A DNA stretch of 64,000 nucleotides from Candidatus Micrarchaeota archaeon (GTDB lineage Archaea > Micrarchaeota > Micrarchaeia > Micrarchaeales > Micrarchaeaceae): contig JAGWHU010000001.1 in the NCBI GenBank assembly GCA_028866575.1, positions 64,197 to 128,196 of the forward strand, read 5' to 3'. Of the stretch, positions 33,864-42,640 are shown one piece after another. Both the position numbers and the translations under genes were made by a program. The number at the start of each line of letters is the position of its first letter. Within the stretch, counting starts at the first letter, position 1. A model generated the notes under the pieces. That model was not told the origin of the DNA. It was given only the letters and a program-made list of their open reading frames with translations, and did not search any database.

Positions 33864-34478
33864 ATGGAACTAATGGATTACGAGAAAGCTCGTGCCTTGC
33901 TTTCTAGATACGGCATAAAATCCGCGCAAGCCAAGTACGTGAATTCAGCCGAAGACGCGATCGCATTTTCAGGCGGGGAGCCGATAGTGCTCAAGGCGAT
34001 ATCCCAGAAGGCATTGCACAAGACTAAGAACAAGCTTGTGGCCCTGGACCTCTGTTCAAAAGCGGAGATAACAAATGGCTACAATGTATTGGTGGGCAGG
34101 GCAAGCGGGTTCAAGCCATACAGGATTCTCGCCCAGAAAATGGTGGGCAATGGAATCGAGATGATAATAGGGGGCAAAATGGACGAGCAGTTCGGAAAGA
34201 TGTTGCTTGTGGGCCTTGGCGGCATATACGTGGAAGTTTTCAAGGATTTCTCATTGAGGCTGTGCCCTATAACAAAGAGGGACGCGCAATCGATGCTTGA
34301 GCAGCTGAAGTCCATGCCTGTCCTGGCGCCGAACCCGCAGAAGGCCGGAATGCTTGTCGAGCTGCTGATGAAAGTGTCGAGGATGTTCGAAAGCAGCGAA
34401 ATAAAGGAGCTCGACCTCAACCCAATAATACTGCATGACGATACTTATGATGTCGTAGACATACGCATAATCAGATGA
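33864..34478 (+). CDS. acdB: ADP-forming acyl-CoA synthetase, beta subunit (ATP-grasp)
   Basis: This subunit binds ADP/ATP in the enzyme that turns acyl-CoA, ADP and phosphate into acid, CoA and ATP, the main substrate-level ATP step of many archaea. The ATP-grasp features are PIVLKAISQKALHKTKN, the glycine-rich GKMLLVGLGGIYVEVFKD strand and ELDLNPIILHDD with the metal-binding Asp/Asn. The length of 204 is slightly short for the family. The stop TGA directly touches the alpha-subunit start. Confidence 0.88.
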   Translation: MELMDYEKARALLSRYGIKSAQAKYVNSAEDAIAFSGGEPIVLKAISQKALHKTKNKLVALDLCSKAEITNGYNVLVGRASGFKPYRILAQKMVGNGIEMIIGGKMDEQFGKMLLVGLGGIYVEVFKDFSLRLCPITKRDAQSMLEQLKSMPVLAPNPQKAGMLVELLMKVSRMFESSEIKELDLNPIILHDDTYDVVDIRIIR

Positions 34479-35897
34479 ATGCAAATTGATGCCATGAAAA
34501 AGGGAAACAGGAAAATAAAATACGCCAATCTCGAAAGCATAATGCACCCAAAATCAGTCGCAATAATAGGGGCATCCGAGAATCCTAGCAAGGTAGGGCA
34601 CATAATACTTCAAAACTACATAGATTCAGGCTATTCCGGAAGGATATACCCGATAAACATAAACGCTACCGGAAAAATAATGGGCATGAAGGCCTACAAG
34701 AGCGTGTTGGAAGTTGGTTCTGGGATAGACCTTGCTGTGATAGCAGTTCCTGCGCAGGCCGTCCCTAAGGTACTGGAGGAATGCGGCAGGGCGCACGTAA
34801 AAGGCGCCGTTGTCGTAAGCGGCGGGTTCGCGGAAGTAGGGGAAACGAAGCTCCAAGACGAGCTCGTGCGCATAGCCAACAAATATTCGTTGCCTGTAAT
34901 CGGGCCCAACTGCCTGGGTGTCATGGATCCTAGGTCAAGGATAGATACCCTATTCCTTCCTACGTTCAAGCTGGACAGGCCCAAGATAGGCGGTGTCAGC
35001 TTCGCGGCGCAGAGCGGCGCAGTAGGGAGCTCGGTGCTCGATCTCATAAGCAACGAGGGGTTCGGGCTCGCCAGATTCTTTTCCTACGGGAATGCTGCGG
35101 TGGTTGATGAGACTGACATACTAAACTACCTTATGTACGACAAGGAAACAAAGGTTGCTGTGCTGTATCTCGAAGGTGTAAAGCGAGGCAGGGAATTCGT
35201 CGAAACCGCAAAGAAAATAACCGCGAAAAAGCCAGTGGTTGTCATAAAGGGAGGGGTAACGGATGAAGGCGCGCAGGCCGCGCATTCCCATACTGCTGCG
35301 CTTGCAGGCAGCCACGAAGCATACGAGGCGATATTCAGGCAGTTCGGATTTACTATAGCAACGGACATAAAGGACCTGTTGAATTTCGCAAAGATATTCG
35401 ACACGCAGCCGCTAGTAACCGGAAACAGGGTGGCGATAATAACGAACGGCGGGGGCATAGGCGTGCTTGCCACAGACGCGCTCTACCAGAACGGCCTGGT
35501 TTCGGCAAGCCTCTCAAGCGAATCCAAGAAACTCCTGAGAAAATCAATGCCCCCGATAGTCAACGTGAGACTGCCATTGGACATGGCCGGAGATGCCGAT
35601 GACAAGAGATTCAACGACGCGCTCGAAGCTGTCGGGAGCGACAGGAACGTGGATGCGGTGATGGTTCTTGCGCTCTTCCAGACCCCCGGGGCAGATTCGA
35701 GGGTTGCCGCAACCCTGATAAACTACGGCTCCAAGATGAAGAAGCCCATGATCGTTGTGAGCATAGGTGGCAAGTACACCATGGCGCACAAGGAGATGAT
35801 GGAAAACGCCGGGGTTCCTGTTTACGGGTCTCCCGGAGACGCAGCGAAGTCATTGGCAGCGCTCATAAACTACGCGAAATACAAGAAGGGTGTTTGA
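34479..35897 (+). CDS. acdA: ADP-forming acyl-CoA synthetase, alpha subunit
   Basis: It carries the CoA-binding Rossmann domain (VAIIGASENPSKVGH, GPNCLG) and two succinyl-CoA-ligase-like domains. The phosphohistidine is in AAHSHTAALAGSHEAYEA near residue 265. Separate alpha and beta genes in the order beta-alpha occur in several archaea. The start may be ATG 34479, touching the beta stop, or the ATG 15 nt later. Which acid it handles (acetate, branched or aryl acids) cannot be read from sequence; the aminotransferase that follows suggests amino-acid catabolism. Confidence 0.9.
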   Translation: MQIDAMKKGNRKIKYANLESIMHPKSVAIIGASENPSKVGHIILQNYIDSGYSGRIYPININATGKIMGMKAYKSVLEVGSGIDLAVIAVPAQAVPKVLEECGRAHVKGAVVVSGGFAEVGETKLQDELVRIANKYSLPVIGPNCLGVMDPRSRIDTLFLPTFKLDRPKIGGVSFAAQSGAVGSSVLDLISNEGFGLARFFSYGNAAVVDETDILNYLMYDKETKVAVLYLEGVKRGREFVETAKKITAKKPVVVIKGGVTDEGAQAAHSHTAALAGSHEAYEAIFRQFGFTIATDIKDLLNFAKIFDTQPLVTGNRVAIITNGGGIGVLATDALYQNGLVSASLSSESKKLLRKSMPPIVNVRLPLDMAGDADDKRFNDALEAVGSDRNVDAVMVLALFQTPGADSRVAATLINYGSKMKKPMIVVSIGGKYTMAHKEMMENAGVPVYGSPGDAAKSLAALINYAKYKKGV

Positions 35898-37202
35898 TTG
35901 TCTTCGCAGAAAAGGATAGATGACATTATAAAAAGGGACAAGAAAATATTCCTTACGACTACCAGGTCCCCTTACAATTTCGTTGCGGATCGCGGGGACG
36001 GCGACTATGCATACGACATAACGGGGAAGAGGTTCATAGATTTCACCAGCTTCATATCAACATACAACCTCGGGGTCAACGGCAACGCCGAAATAAGGCG
36101 TGCCATAAAAATGCAGGTTGACAAGCTGACGCACTCAGCCTTTACCGATTATTATTCCGAGCTCCCTGTGCTGTTCGGCGAGTCCCTGATAAAGATGTTC
36201 CCCAAAGGATTCGGAAGGATGTTCCTTTCAAATTCAGGCACCGAGGCTAACGAAGCAGCGGTGAAGTTCGCGAAGATCTTCAGCAAAAGGCAATACGTCA
36301 TTTCATTCTACAACAGCTTCCACGGCAGATCTGCCGGATCGCTGGGGCTGACAGCATCCAAGTCTGTCCAAAGGGCCCACTTCGGGCCGTTCAACGGGGT
36401 AATACATGCGCCATACCCGTATCCGTACAGGTGCCCGTTCAACCACGGAATGTATAGCTGCGGCGAGGACAGCATAGAATACATAAGGAACTACATATTG
36501 AAGAAGGAGGTTAAGCCAGAGGAAGTCGCTGCGATAGTGTTCGAGCCCATACAGGGGGAGGGCGGCTACATAGTGCCCCCAAAGGAATTTTTCAAGGGCC
36601 TGAAGGAGCTTTCAACTGAGAACGGCATACTGCTCATAGACGACGAGGTCCAGTCAGGTTACATGCGCACAGGAAAGTTCCTCGCTTTGGACAATTTCGG
36701 AATAACTGCCGACATATACACAATGGCGAAGGCACTTGGCGGTGGTCTTCCCCTTGGCGCCACAGTTACAAGGGGCAGCCTTGGAGACATACCTCAAGGA
36801 GCGCATGCAAGCACCTTTGGCGGAAACCATGCATCTGTAGCTGCAGCATACGCCTCGCTGAAATACGTAACTAGGAACAAGAGGAAGCTTGAGATTGAGG
36901 TAAGGCGGAAGAGCGGGATTGCATTCAAGCGTCTCAGGGAGATGCAGGAAAAGTACGACATGATAGGCGATGTTAGGGGGCTCGGCCTGATGATAGGGAT
37001 CGAGCTGGTCAGGGACAGGAAAACGAAGGAGCATGCGATAAGGGAAAGGGAAAAAATAATCAAATCCGCATTCAATAAAGGCTTACTTCTCCTCACATGC
37101 GGAGATTCAACGATAAGGATAATCCCTCCGATTACAATAAGCGAAACTTCGCTAATGGATGGACTTGATATACTGGAAAAATCGATAAAAGATGTCTCTT
37201 AG
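35898..37202 (+). CDS. Class III aminotransferase (GABA/acetylornithine type)
   Basis: A PLP enzyme that moves an omega or alpha amino group to a keto acid. PLP sites are SNSGTEANEAAVKFA, FHGRSAGSLGLT, DDEVQSGYMRTG and the Schiff-base lysine in MAKALGGGLPLGA. The length of 434 fits 4-aminobutyrate or related aminotransferases. TTG at 35898 has GGTG 5 nt upstream and follows the alpha subunit without a gap, so the three genes form one operon. The exact amino donor is unknown. Confidence 0.88.
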   Translation: MSSQKRIDDIIKRDKKIFLTTTRSPYNFVADRGDGDYAYDITGKRFIDFTSFISTYNLGVNGNAEIRRAIKMQVDKLTHSAFTDYYSELPVLFGESLIKMFPKGFGRMFLSNSGTEANEAAVKFAKIFSKRQYVISFYNSFHGRSAGSLGLTASKSVQRAHFGPFNGVIHAPYPYPYRCPFNHGMYSCGEDSIEYIRNYILKKEVKPEEVAAIVFEPIQGEGGYIVPPKEFFKGLKELSTENGILLIDDEVQSGYMRTGKFLALDNFGITADIYTMAKALGGGLPLGATVTRGSLGDIPQGAHASTFGGNHASVAAAYASLKYVTRNKRKLEIEVRRKSGIAFKRLREMQEKYDMIGDVRGLGLMIGIELVRDRKTKEHAIREREKIIKSAFNKGLLLLTCGDSTIRIIPPITISETSLMDGLDILEKSIKDVS

Positions 37203-37220
37203 GCGCTTATTTACGCGCAG

Positions 37221-37499
37221 TCAAATTCTTGGGTTGGTCTGATCCTCGTTGGAGCTTTCCATCTGGCGTATGAGCTTTCCTAATCTCTCCCATGCAATCT
37301 GCTTTGCGTCCTTGCTTTCAACTTCGGAACTACTTGTTTGGGGCTTTCCGTACAACCTATGCATCTCGTCAAGTTTCGTTTCTAGGCTTCCGGAGCTTGG
37401 CGCAGGATTCTTCGCCGATTGCCTTTCGCGCATCCTCTGTCCGTCTATGTGCCCTATCAGATCCATTTCCCGGGTTCTCATATTCCTGAATCTTCTCAT
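37221..37499 (-). CDS. Small hypothetical protein
   Basis: A 92-residue, highly charged, helical and probably partly disordered protein (MRRFRNMRTREMDLIGHIDG, then Ser/Glu-rich, then AWERLGKLIRQMESS). No motif is recognised. The start ATG 37499 follows GGTC with the usual 5-nt spacing. It is convergent with the aminotransferase and preceded by about 85 nt without another gene, where I see only A+T-rich sequence. Confidence 0.45.
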   Translation of the reverse strand: MRRFRNMRTREMDLIGHIDGQRMRERQSAKNPAPSSGSLETKLDEMHRLYGKPQTSSSEVESKDAKQIAWERLGKLIRQMESSNEDQTNPRI

Positions 37500-37583
37500 A
37501 AACTGACCTATAATTTATGACTAATCCTAGCATAATATAAAAATCTTCCGTTTATTGGTTTATTGGAAAGACTGAACCTATCG

Positions 37584-38159
37584 TCATCTTTTCTTCGGCT
37601 TGAAGGAAAGTATTTCACTTCCGGCGCTTTCAAGCTGTATTCGCGCAACATCCTGCTTTCTCCTGAAGCCATTCAGAACGGCCTCTGCAAACCTTACGCT
37701 TCTCGTGCTGTCATATATGGTGCGCATGCTCCTGAAGTATTCGTCTGCCTCGTCCACCCTCCCTTCGCCAAGGGATTCGAACACCTCTCTCTTCAATTCG
37801 CCCATAACGTCCATAAGGCCCATGAGGTACGACTCCTGATCAACCCCTGTCTCTGCGCAGGTTGGTATTTCATGGTTGAGTTTTATCCCAAGAAGTATCC
37901 TTGCCTCTGCATACTCCTGGTATGCCTGCTTCGCATTGTGTGCAAACGCAGGCGCAAACTTCTTCAGCTCCTTTACCATGCTTAAAGTGGTACTGACTAT
38001 CTTTGAGGCTGATTTCGCATCGTTGTTGTGGAGCATCGTTATCGCCTGGGCCGAATTCCTTATTATGTCCCTCACGAGCGCCATCACCCTGTCGAAGTCC
38101 TTCTGCTTTTGCGTAAGGTGCTTTGTTATGGATTTTATATCTGAATCTAGCTTTGACAT
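37584..38159 (-). CDS. Translin-family RNA-binding protein
   Basis: Translin proteins form all-helical oligomers that bind RNA or single-stranded DNA; with Trax they make the C3PO nuclease, and archaeal versions can form the same barrel. The 191-residue protein is helical throughout. Family segments are KQKDFDRVMALVRDIIRNSAQAI, PAFAHNAKQAYQEYAEARIL, YLMGLMDVMGELKREV and RSMRTIYDSTRSVRF. GGTG lies 5 nt upstream of ATG 38159, which itself overlaps the Ogg stop by one base. The likely role is RNA processing, perhaps of tRNA. Confidence 0.85.
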   Translation of the reverse strand: MSKLDSDIKSITKHLTQKQKDFDRVMALVRDIIRNSAQAITMLHNNDAKSASKIVSTTLSMVKELKKFAPAFAHNAKQAYQEYAEARILLGIKLNHEIPTCAETGVDQESYLMGLMDVMGELKREVFESLGEGRVDEADEYFRSMRTIYDSTRSVRFAEAVLNGFRRKQDVARIQLESAGSEILSFKPKKR

Positions 38160-39040
38160 CAGATCACCTGAAGGTTTCTCCCTCCCCAGAATATATATTG
38201 CTGCAGGTATCCTAAATATCTATTGTCCCAATTTTTTTCAACGAACCTGTGCAGATCCTTTATCTTCTTGCTTCTGCCCTTGAAATAAACCCTTTCCAGG
38301 GTCCTTTTGACCCATACGTCTATGGGGAATGCCTCCATTTTCCCGTAGCCCATTAGCGCTATGCAGTCAGCAACCTTGTCGCCAACTCCGCTTATCCCCA
38401 TAAGCTCCTCCTTCACCTCATCGTAGCCCTTGCTACTTAGACTGTACAAATCGATGTTGTTGGTGCAGTATTCCGCTGCTTCCTTCAGGTATTTGGCCCT
38501 GAATCCTGTTCCGCACATCCTGAAGTCCCTCTCCGTGAATGAAAGGAGGTCCTCGCTCCTCGGGAAGCCCCTAGCAACTACGTTTCCGTTTTCAACTATG
38601 TCCGTTCCGAATTCCGCAATGAGCTTCCTTACTATGAGCCTTATCCTTTTGACGTTGTTGTACTGTGACATTATGAAGCACAACGTAGTCTCCCAAGGGT
38701 CATTCAGCGTCACCCTCATACCGCGATACCTGTGTACCGAGCGCGATACGAACTCGTCAGTCGCTATCCTCGAGTAAATCTCGTTTATGTCGTCCTTCAG
38801 CCTGAACCTCTTCTCGAAATCCTTCCTGGAAAAAGGGGCATTGGGCTTGTCAAACCTAACATTGCAAGACCTTCCATTTCCGTTGAAGGTGAAACTCACG
38901 AGCTTTCCATCGCTTGCATAGCCCATGGTGCCTTTTGCAAAATCATAATCCGCGTGGAAAGTAAGCGGCTGCGCGCTCTCCACAGTATGCCTTATATCAA
39001 GATCCCTTACTTTTAGCAATCCGGTGGCATGTATGCCCAA
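38159..39040 (-). CDS. ogg: 8-oxoguanine DNA glycosylase (Ogg1-type HhH-GPD)
   Basis: It removes oxidised guanine and nicks the abasic site. The HhH-GPD core reads LMGISGVGDKVADCIALMGY with the catalytic Lys and, 19 residues later, AFPIDVWVKR with the catalytic Asp; both match human OGG1. The N-terminal Ogg domain has LNDPWETTLCFIMSQYNNVKRI. The length of 293 fits Ogg1 rather than the shorter Ogg2/AGOG. The TTG at 39040 is accepted as start. It is co-directional with translin and GlyRS, 13 nt after the latter's stop. Confidence 0.92.
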   Translation of the reverse strand: MGIHATGLLKVRDLDIRHTVESAQPLTFHADYDFAKGTMGYASDGKLVSFTFNGNGRSCNVRFDKPNAPFSRKDFEKRFRLKDDINEIYSRIATDEFVSRSVHRYRGMRVTLNDPWETTLCFIMSQYNNVKRIRLIVRKLIAEFGTDIVENGNVVARGFPRSEDLLSFTERDFRMCGTGFRAKYLKEAAEYCTNNIDLYSLSSKGYDEVKEELMGISGVGDKVADCIALMGYGKMEAFPIDVWVKRTLERVYFKGRSKKIKDLHRFVEKNWDNRYLGYLQQYIFWGGRNLQVI

Positions 39041-39053
39041 TCAAAGCACCGCA

Positions 39054-40535
39054 TCAATCTGAATAAACGCAGCTAGTCCCTGAAATCAGGAATTCCGCAA
39101 GCTCTTTCATGCTTTTCCTCTCCTGCTCTCTGCTGTCCCTGCTCCTTACGGTCACGGTATCATAGTTCTTGGAATCCTTGTCAGTGCTCTCGAAATCAAC
39201 TGTTATGCAGAACGGCGTGCCTATCTCGTCCATCCTTGCATACCTCCTGCCTATCGAGCCGGAATCGTCGACAAAAACCCTCGTCCTGCTCTTGAGCATG
39301 CCGTAAACCTCGTCTGCCTTGGCCTGCAGCTTTTCATCCTTCTGCAGCGGAAACAGCGCTGCGCTGAAGGGCGCAAGCCATGGCTTCAATTTCAGGACCT
39401 TCCTCTCACCTTCCTCATCATAGAATACATCGATGAGCATCCACACGTTCCTGTCAACCCCGAAGCTCAGCTCCAGGACATTCGGCATTACCCTCTTGCC
39501 GTCTATCGAAACAGACAGGTCCTGGTTCGAGCCCTTTGTATGCGAGCTAAGGTCATAATCGCTCCTGTAATGCAATCCTCCAACCTCCTTGAATCCCCCC
39601 CAGCTTTCAACATCCACCTCTATGTCCATATGCAGCTTGTTGTAGAACGCCTTCTCGTCGCCGCCCTTCTCGAGGAAACGTATCCTCTCCTCTGGGACTC
39701 CTACAACTTCCCTGTAAAACGTGTGTATCAGCGCCATGTGGTATGCGTAGAATTCAGGGACCTCGTAATTCTTGACCAGCTCGGATGCAGAAATGACCTC
39801 CTGCTTTTTGGTCTTGTAAGGAACCACAGACATCCTTACGTCTTTGAACTTCCCGAAATCCACCGGGAAATTCTCCGGGTCGAAAAATATCTGCAGCTCT
39901 GCCTGGGTCAGCTCCCTCATCCTGTACAGGCCCTGCCTCGGCGATATCTCGTTCCTGTATGCTTTCCCGATTACAGCAAGCCCCATCGGGAGGCTCTTGC
40001 GCAGCACGTTAAACTCCCTGAAGAAGTTCAGGTAGGCTGATTGCGCTGTCTCTGGGCGAAGGTAGCCCTTGTCGGCCTTTTCAGGACCCAAATACAGGTC
40101 TATCATCATGTTGAACGCCTTCGCAGGAAGGAACGTGCCCTGGCATTTCGGGCATTTTACGCCATTGCTTTTTATCAGCGAGTCTATCTCATCCGTTCCT
40201 GCACCTTCCGATACGCTTACCTTTGCATCCGAGAGCATGACATCGGCCCTGTAATACGTGTGGCATTTGGAGCAGCCGACAAGTATGTCGTTGAACCTTG
40301 CCGCGTGCCCCGAGGCTATCAAGGGCTTTTCGGGGAGCATCGTGGATCCCTCTATCAGGTAGTAATCCCTGTTCCCCTCAACAAAATATGACAGCCATTG
40401 CTGCTCGAACCTTCTTTTCAGCAGCGTGCCGAGATGGCCATAATCGTATAGGCCCGCAGCCCCTCCGTATATCTCCGCGCTGGGCCAGAAGAATCCCTTG
40501 CTTTTAGCAAAAGCAGTCAAGTTGTCCATTTTCAT
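39054..40535 (-). CDS. glyS: Glycyl-tRNA synthetase (class II, dimeric type)
   Basis: Charges tRNA-Gly. Family segments are the N-terminal AKSKGFFWPSAEIYGG and YDYGHLGTLLKRR, the zinc-like CSKCHTYYR...CPKCQG insertion, motif 2 KAYRNEISPRQGLYRMREL, and motif 3 LELSFGVDRNVWML. The anticodon-binding C-terminal domain follows. At 493 residues it is shorter than the usual archaeal 550-590, the loss lying in inter-motif insertions. It is divergent from Nop5, with an A+T-rich promoter region between. Confidence 0.95.
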   Translation of the reverse strand: MKMDNLTAFAKSKGFFWPSAEIYGGAAGLYDYGHLGTLLKRRFEQQWLSYFVEGNRDYYLIEGSTMLPEKPLIASGHAARFNDILVGCSKCHTYYRADVMLSDAKVSVSEGAGTDEIDSLIKSNGVKCPKCQGTFLPAKAFNMMIDLYLGPEKADKGYLRPETAQSAYLNFFREFNVLRKSLPMGLAVIGKAYRNEISPRQGLYRMRELTQAELQIFFDPENFPVDFGKFKDVRMSVVPYKTKKQEVISASELVKNYEVPEFYAYHMALIHTFYREVVGVPEERIRFLEKGGDEKAFYNKLHMDIEVDVESWGGFKEVGGLHYRSDYDLSSHTKGSNQDLSVSIDGKRVMPNVLELSFGVDRNVWMLIDVFYDEEGERKVLKLKPWLAPFSAALFPLQKDEKLQAKADEVYGMLKSRTRVFVDDSGSIGRRYARMDEIGTPFCITVDFESTDKDSKNYDTVTVRSRDSREQERKSMKELAEFLISGTSCVYSD

Positions 40536-40644
40536 GATAAAACCGCAGAATGCAATCTAATGGTTTGGCCGACAAAGAATTAATATTCCATTTACCAGCC
40601 AGTTATATAGTATTATTTATCATATAATTATTAAAGGTGTTATT

Positions 40645-41529
40645 CTGGCAAAGGCTCCATTCGAAGAACTGCGGGAACGAATGATAAAGAAGGCAAAGGA
40701 GGGCATAAGGAGCTCGTACACCAACGAGGAGCATGCACTCATACAGGCGATAAACGCATATCTGGAAACGAGCAAGTCGTACAACCTCTCATTCGAAAGG
40801 CTGAGCGAATGGTATGGGATATACTTTCCCGAGATAAAGATAGCCAACCCCAAGACGCTTGCAGATCTTGCAATGGTGCTCAACAGCAAGGAGGGCATAG
40901 ACAAGGAGAAGATAAATTCCGTGATAAACGACCCGCAAAAGAGCGAATCGATATACAAAAAGGCCTCGTCAACGATAGGCAGGGACATGAACGAGGACGA
41001 GCATGCGGCGCTGCTCGGGTTTGCCGGTATGAGCAACCAGATGTATGATGCCATGCTTCGGCTTGAATCCTACATAAAAACCGCATCGACTAAAATCATG
41101 CCCAATACAACATACCTCACCGATGAAAAGATAGCTGCGGAGCTGCTCAGCAAGGCAGGCTCCATGGAGCGGCTTGCAACGATGCCCGCGAGCACCATAC
41201 AGCTCCTCGGTGCAGAGAAGGCGCTGTTCAAGCACATAAAATTCGGAAGCAAGCCGCCGAAGTACGGAGTGCTCTTCAAGCTAGCCGAAATAAGCAACGG
41301 TCCGAGGGACAAGCGCGGAAGGATAGCAAGGGCATACGCAACGAAGATAAGCATAGGGCTCAAGGCGGATTTCTACACCAAGAACTTCATAGCAGAGAAG
41401 CTTAAGTCGGATCTCGAGAAGACCATAAAGAAAATAAAGGAAACCCCAAACAAGGGCCCGAGCACCAAGCAAAAAAGGGAATTTAACACTAGGAAGCCGA
41501 GCGCAAGGCCGAAGTGGAGGAAGAAGTGA
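40645..41529 (+). CDS. nop5: Nop5/Nop56-type C/D-box RNP protein, short form
   Basis: Nop5 is the core of archaeal C/D sRNPs that guide 2'-O-methylation, linking L7Ae on the RNA to fibrillarin. The coiled-coil start (ERLSEWYGIYFPEI) and the Nop domain (GSMERLATMPASTIQLLGAEKALFKHI, KPPKYGVLFK) are present, with a basic C-terminus. The fibrillarin-binding N-terminal domain of about 110-120 residues is absent. An ATG occurs at 40681. However, AAAGGTG at 40633-40638 with a 5-6 nt spacer points to CTG 40645 as start, giving LAKAPFEELRER before that ATG. Confidence 0.8.
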   Translation: MAKAPFEELRERMIKKAKEGIRSSYTNEEHALIQAINAYLETSKSYNLSFERLSEWYGIYFPEIKIANPKTLADLAMVLNSKEGIDKEKINSVINDPQKSESIYKKASSTIGRDMNEDEHAALLGFAGMSNQMYDAMLRLESYIKTASTKIMPNTTYLTDEKIAAELLSKAGSMERLATMPASTIQLLGAEKALFKHIKFGSKPPKYGVLFKLAEISNGPRDKRGRIARAYATKISIGLKADFYTKNFIAEKLKSDLEKTIKKIKETPNKGPSTKQKREFNTRKPSARPKWRKK

Positions 41530-41537
41530 ACTGCGCC

Positions 41538-41549
41538 TGCTTCGGGCGA
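41538..41549 (+). repeat. 12-bp island motif, copy 1
   Basis: TGCTTCGGGCGA starts 9 nt after the Nop5 stop. The next ~14 bases (TGGCCTTCAGGTTC) also resemble those after copy 2 (TGCCCTTCAAGTAC). It marks the left edge of the accessory interval. See the repeats at 42344, 46240 and 48132. Confidence 0.7.
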
Positions 41550-41624
41550 TGGCCTTCAGGTTCTGCTCCTGCTCGCTTAAGCACAACGCCCATATAATTT
41601 AAACATTCAGTGAATAATAGTATC

Positions 41625-42320
41625 ATGGCAAAAAGAAGGAAGTCACTACCACACAAGTGGATTCTAGTGGTCATAGTTATCGCAGCCCTGCTAATCGCTG
41701 CGGTTGCCATACTGGACAGTTACAGTATGCCCTACATTAAGCCCTCAAGCTTCAATTCAAGCAACGTATCCAATTCCATGAAGCTTTCGCTTACGATACC
41801 TCACCAGACAGTGGCATACGGAAGCAACGTCTCAATAGAAGTCAGCCTCTTCAACACTGCTTCGCAGGCATACAACATATCAATACACGGCTACTATACG
41901 CAACCTAACACGATAACACTGGGTTCAACGTCTCCATGCGGGGACTGGGAGATGCCACTCGGAATAGCCCTGTTCAAAGGCCACTATAATCTGAGCGAAA
42001 TAAGCATCGGCACAGGTGAGCTGCAGCTTTCAGAGCCTGGTGTATATTTCGGTTGTCCTGCAGAACTGATCGCCACATCATACTACTTCTGGCCTCACAG
42101 CGATAACGCAACGGTCTACATACTCACAAGCGGAACGAACACATCCAAGTACGCAACTCTGCCCATACAGACCACTTTCGTAGTAGGCGGATACTGGAGC
42201 AATTCTACCCTTTTCGGGGATCAATATGCCTTTAACAAATTCCCTGTAGGCAACTATACCGTAGTCGCTGGTAATGGCTACTGGAAGCGATACGTAGTAG
42301 GATACTTCAGGGTCGAATAG
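41625..42320 (+). CDS. Membrane-anchored surface protein, unknown
   Basis: A basic N-terminus (MAKRRKSLPHK), one transmembrane helix (about 12-32) and an external domain of about 190 residues make this a type II surface protein. The external domain is rich in beta strands, aromatic residues and N-x-S/T sequons. It contains two Cys (SPCGDW and FGCPAE) that could form a disulfide. The end FPVGNYTVVAGNGYWKRYVVGYFRVE is typical of small archaeal surface beta-sandwiches. The start ATG 41625 is used; GTG 41610 is possible. It is the only gene between motif copies 1 and 2. Confidence 0.6.
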   Translation: MAKRRKSLPHKWILVVIVIAALLIAAVAILDSYSMPYIKPSSFNSSNVSNSMKLSLTIPHQTVAYGSNVSIEVSLFNTASQAYNISIHGYYTQPNTITLGSTSPCGDWEMPLGIALFKGHYNLSEISIGTGELQLSEPGVYFGCPAELIATSYYFWPHSDNATVYILTSGTNTSKYATLPIQTTFVVGGYWSNSTLFGDQYAFNKFPVGNYTVVAGNGYWKRYVVGYFRVE

Positions 42321-42343
42321 CTACGGCCTAGCCTATGCGCCAG

Positions 42344-42538
42344 CGCACGCCCAGGCGCCCACGCCCCTTACAATTTAAATGATATAAATGAATTTATATA
42401 ATTTATATCTCTATAAATTCATTTAAATGAATGTATAAGTGGTATAAGTACTTATATGCAAAAACAGGGCGAAAACCGACGATATAAAAATCCTTCTTGT
42501 AGGAGATGTGCCTGACGCACATCTTTTGCTTCGGGCGA
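42344..42538 (+). repeat. 195-bp diverged direct repeat, copy A (contains motif copy 2)
   Basis: This A+T-rich block matches the one at 46240-46433 over its whole length, by eye roughly 70-75 percent identical. It runs from CGCACGCC through ACAATTTA, TATAAATGAATTTA, TTCATTTAAATGAA and GGTATA, then ATATAAAAATCCT, CTTGT and GGAGATGTGCCT to TGCTTCGGGCGA. It includes a 14-bp inverted repeat (TAAATGAATTTATA at 42385-42398 with 42412-42425) and an 8-bp hairpin (AGATGTGC/GCACATCT, 42504-42524). I see no open frame shared with copy B. It fills the gap before the hemerythrin gene. The inverted-repeat and hairpin content fits a structured RNA, a promoter-leader or an element end. Confidence 0.75.
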
Positions 42539-42640
42539 TGCCCTTCAAGTACGACCACAGTGCTCAACAGTCCAATGGGAATTTGCAGCATACATCGCAT
42601 CCCGCAACGCTTAAATTGCTTAAAAGACAACACATACCGT

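Noticed and set aside
42506-42640. N-terminal extension of hemerythrin through the repeat
   Set aside because: The extra 45 residues come from the repeat and have no helical or hemerythrin character; ATG 42641 begins the regular protein.
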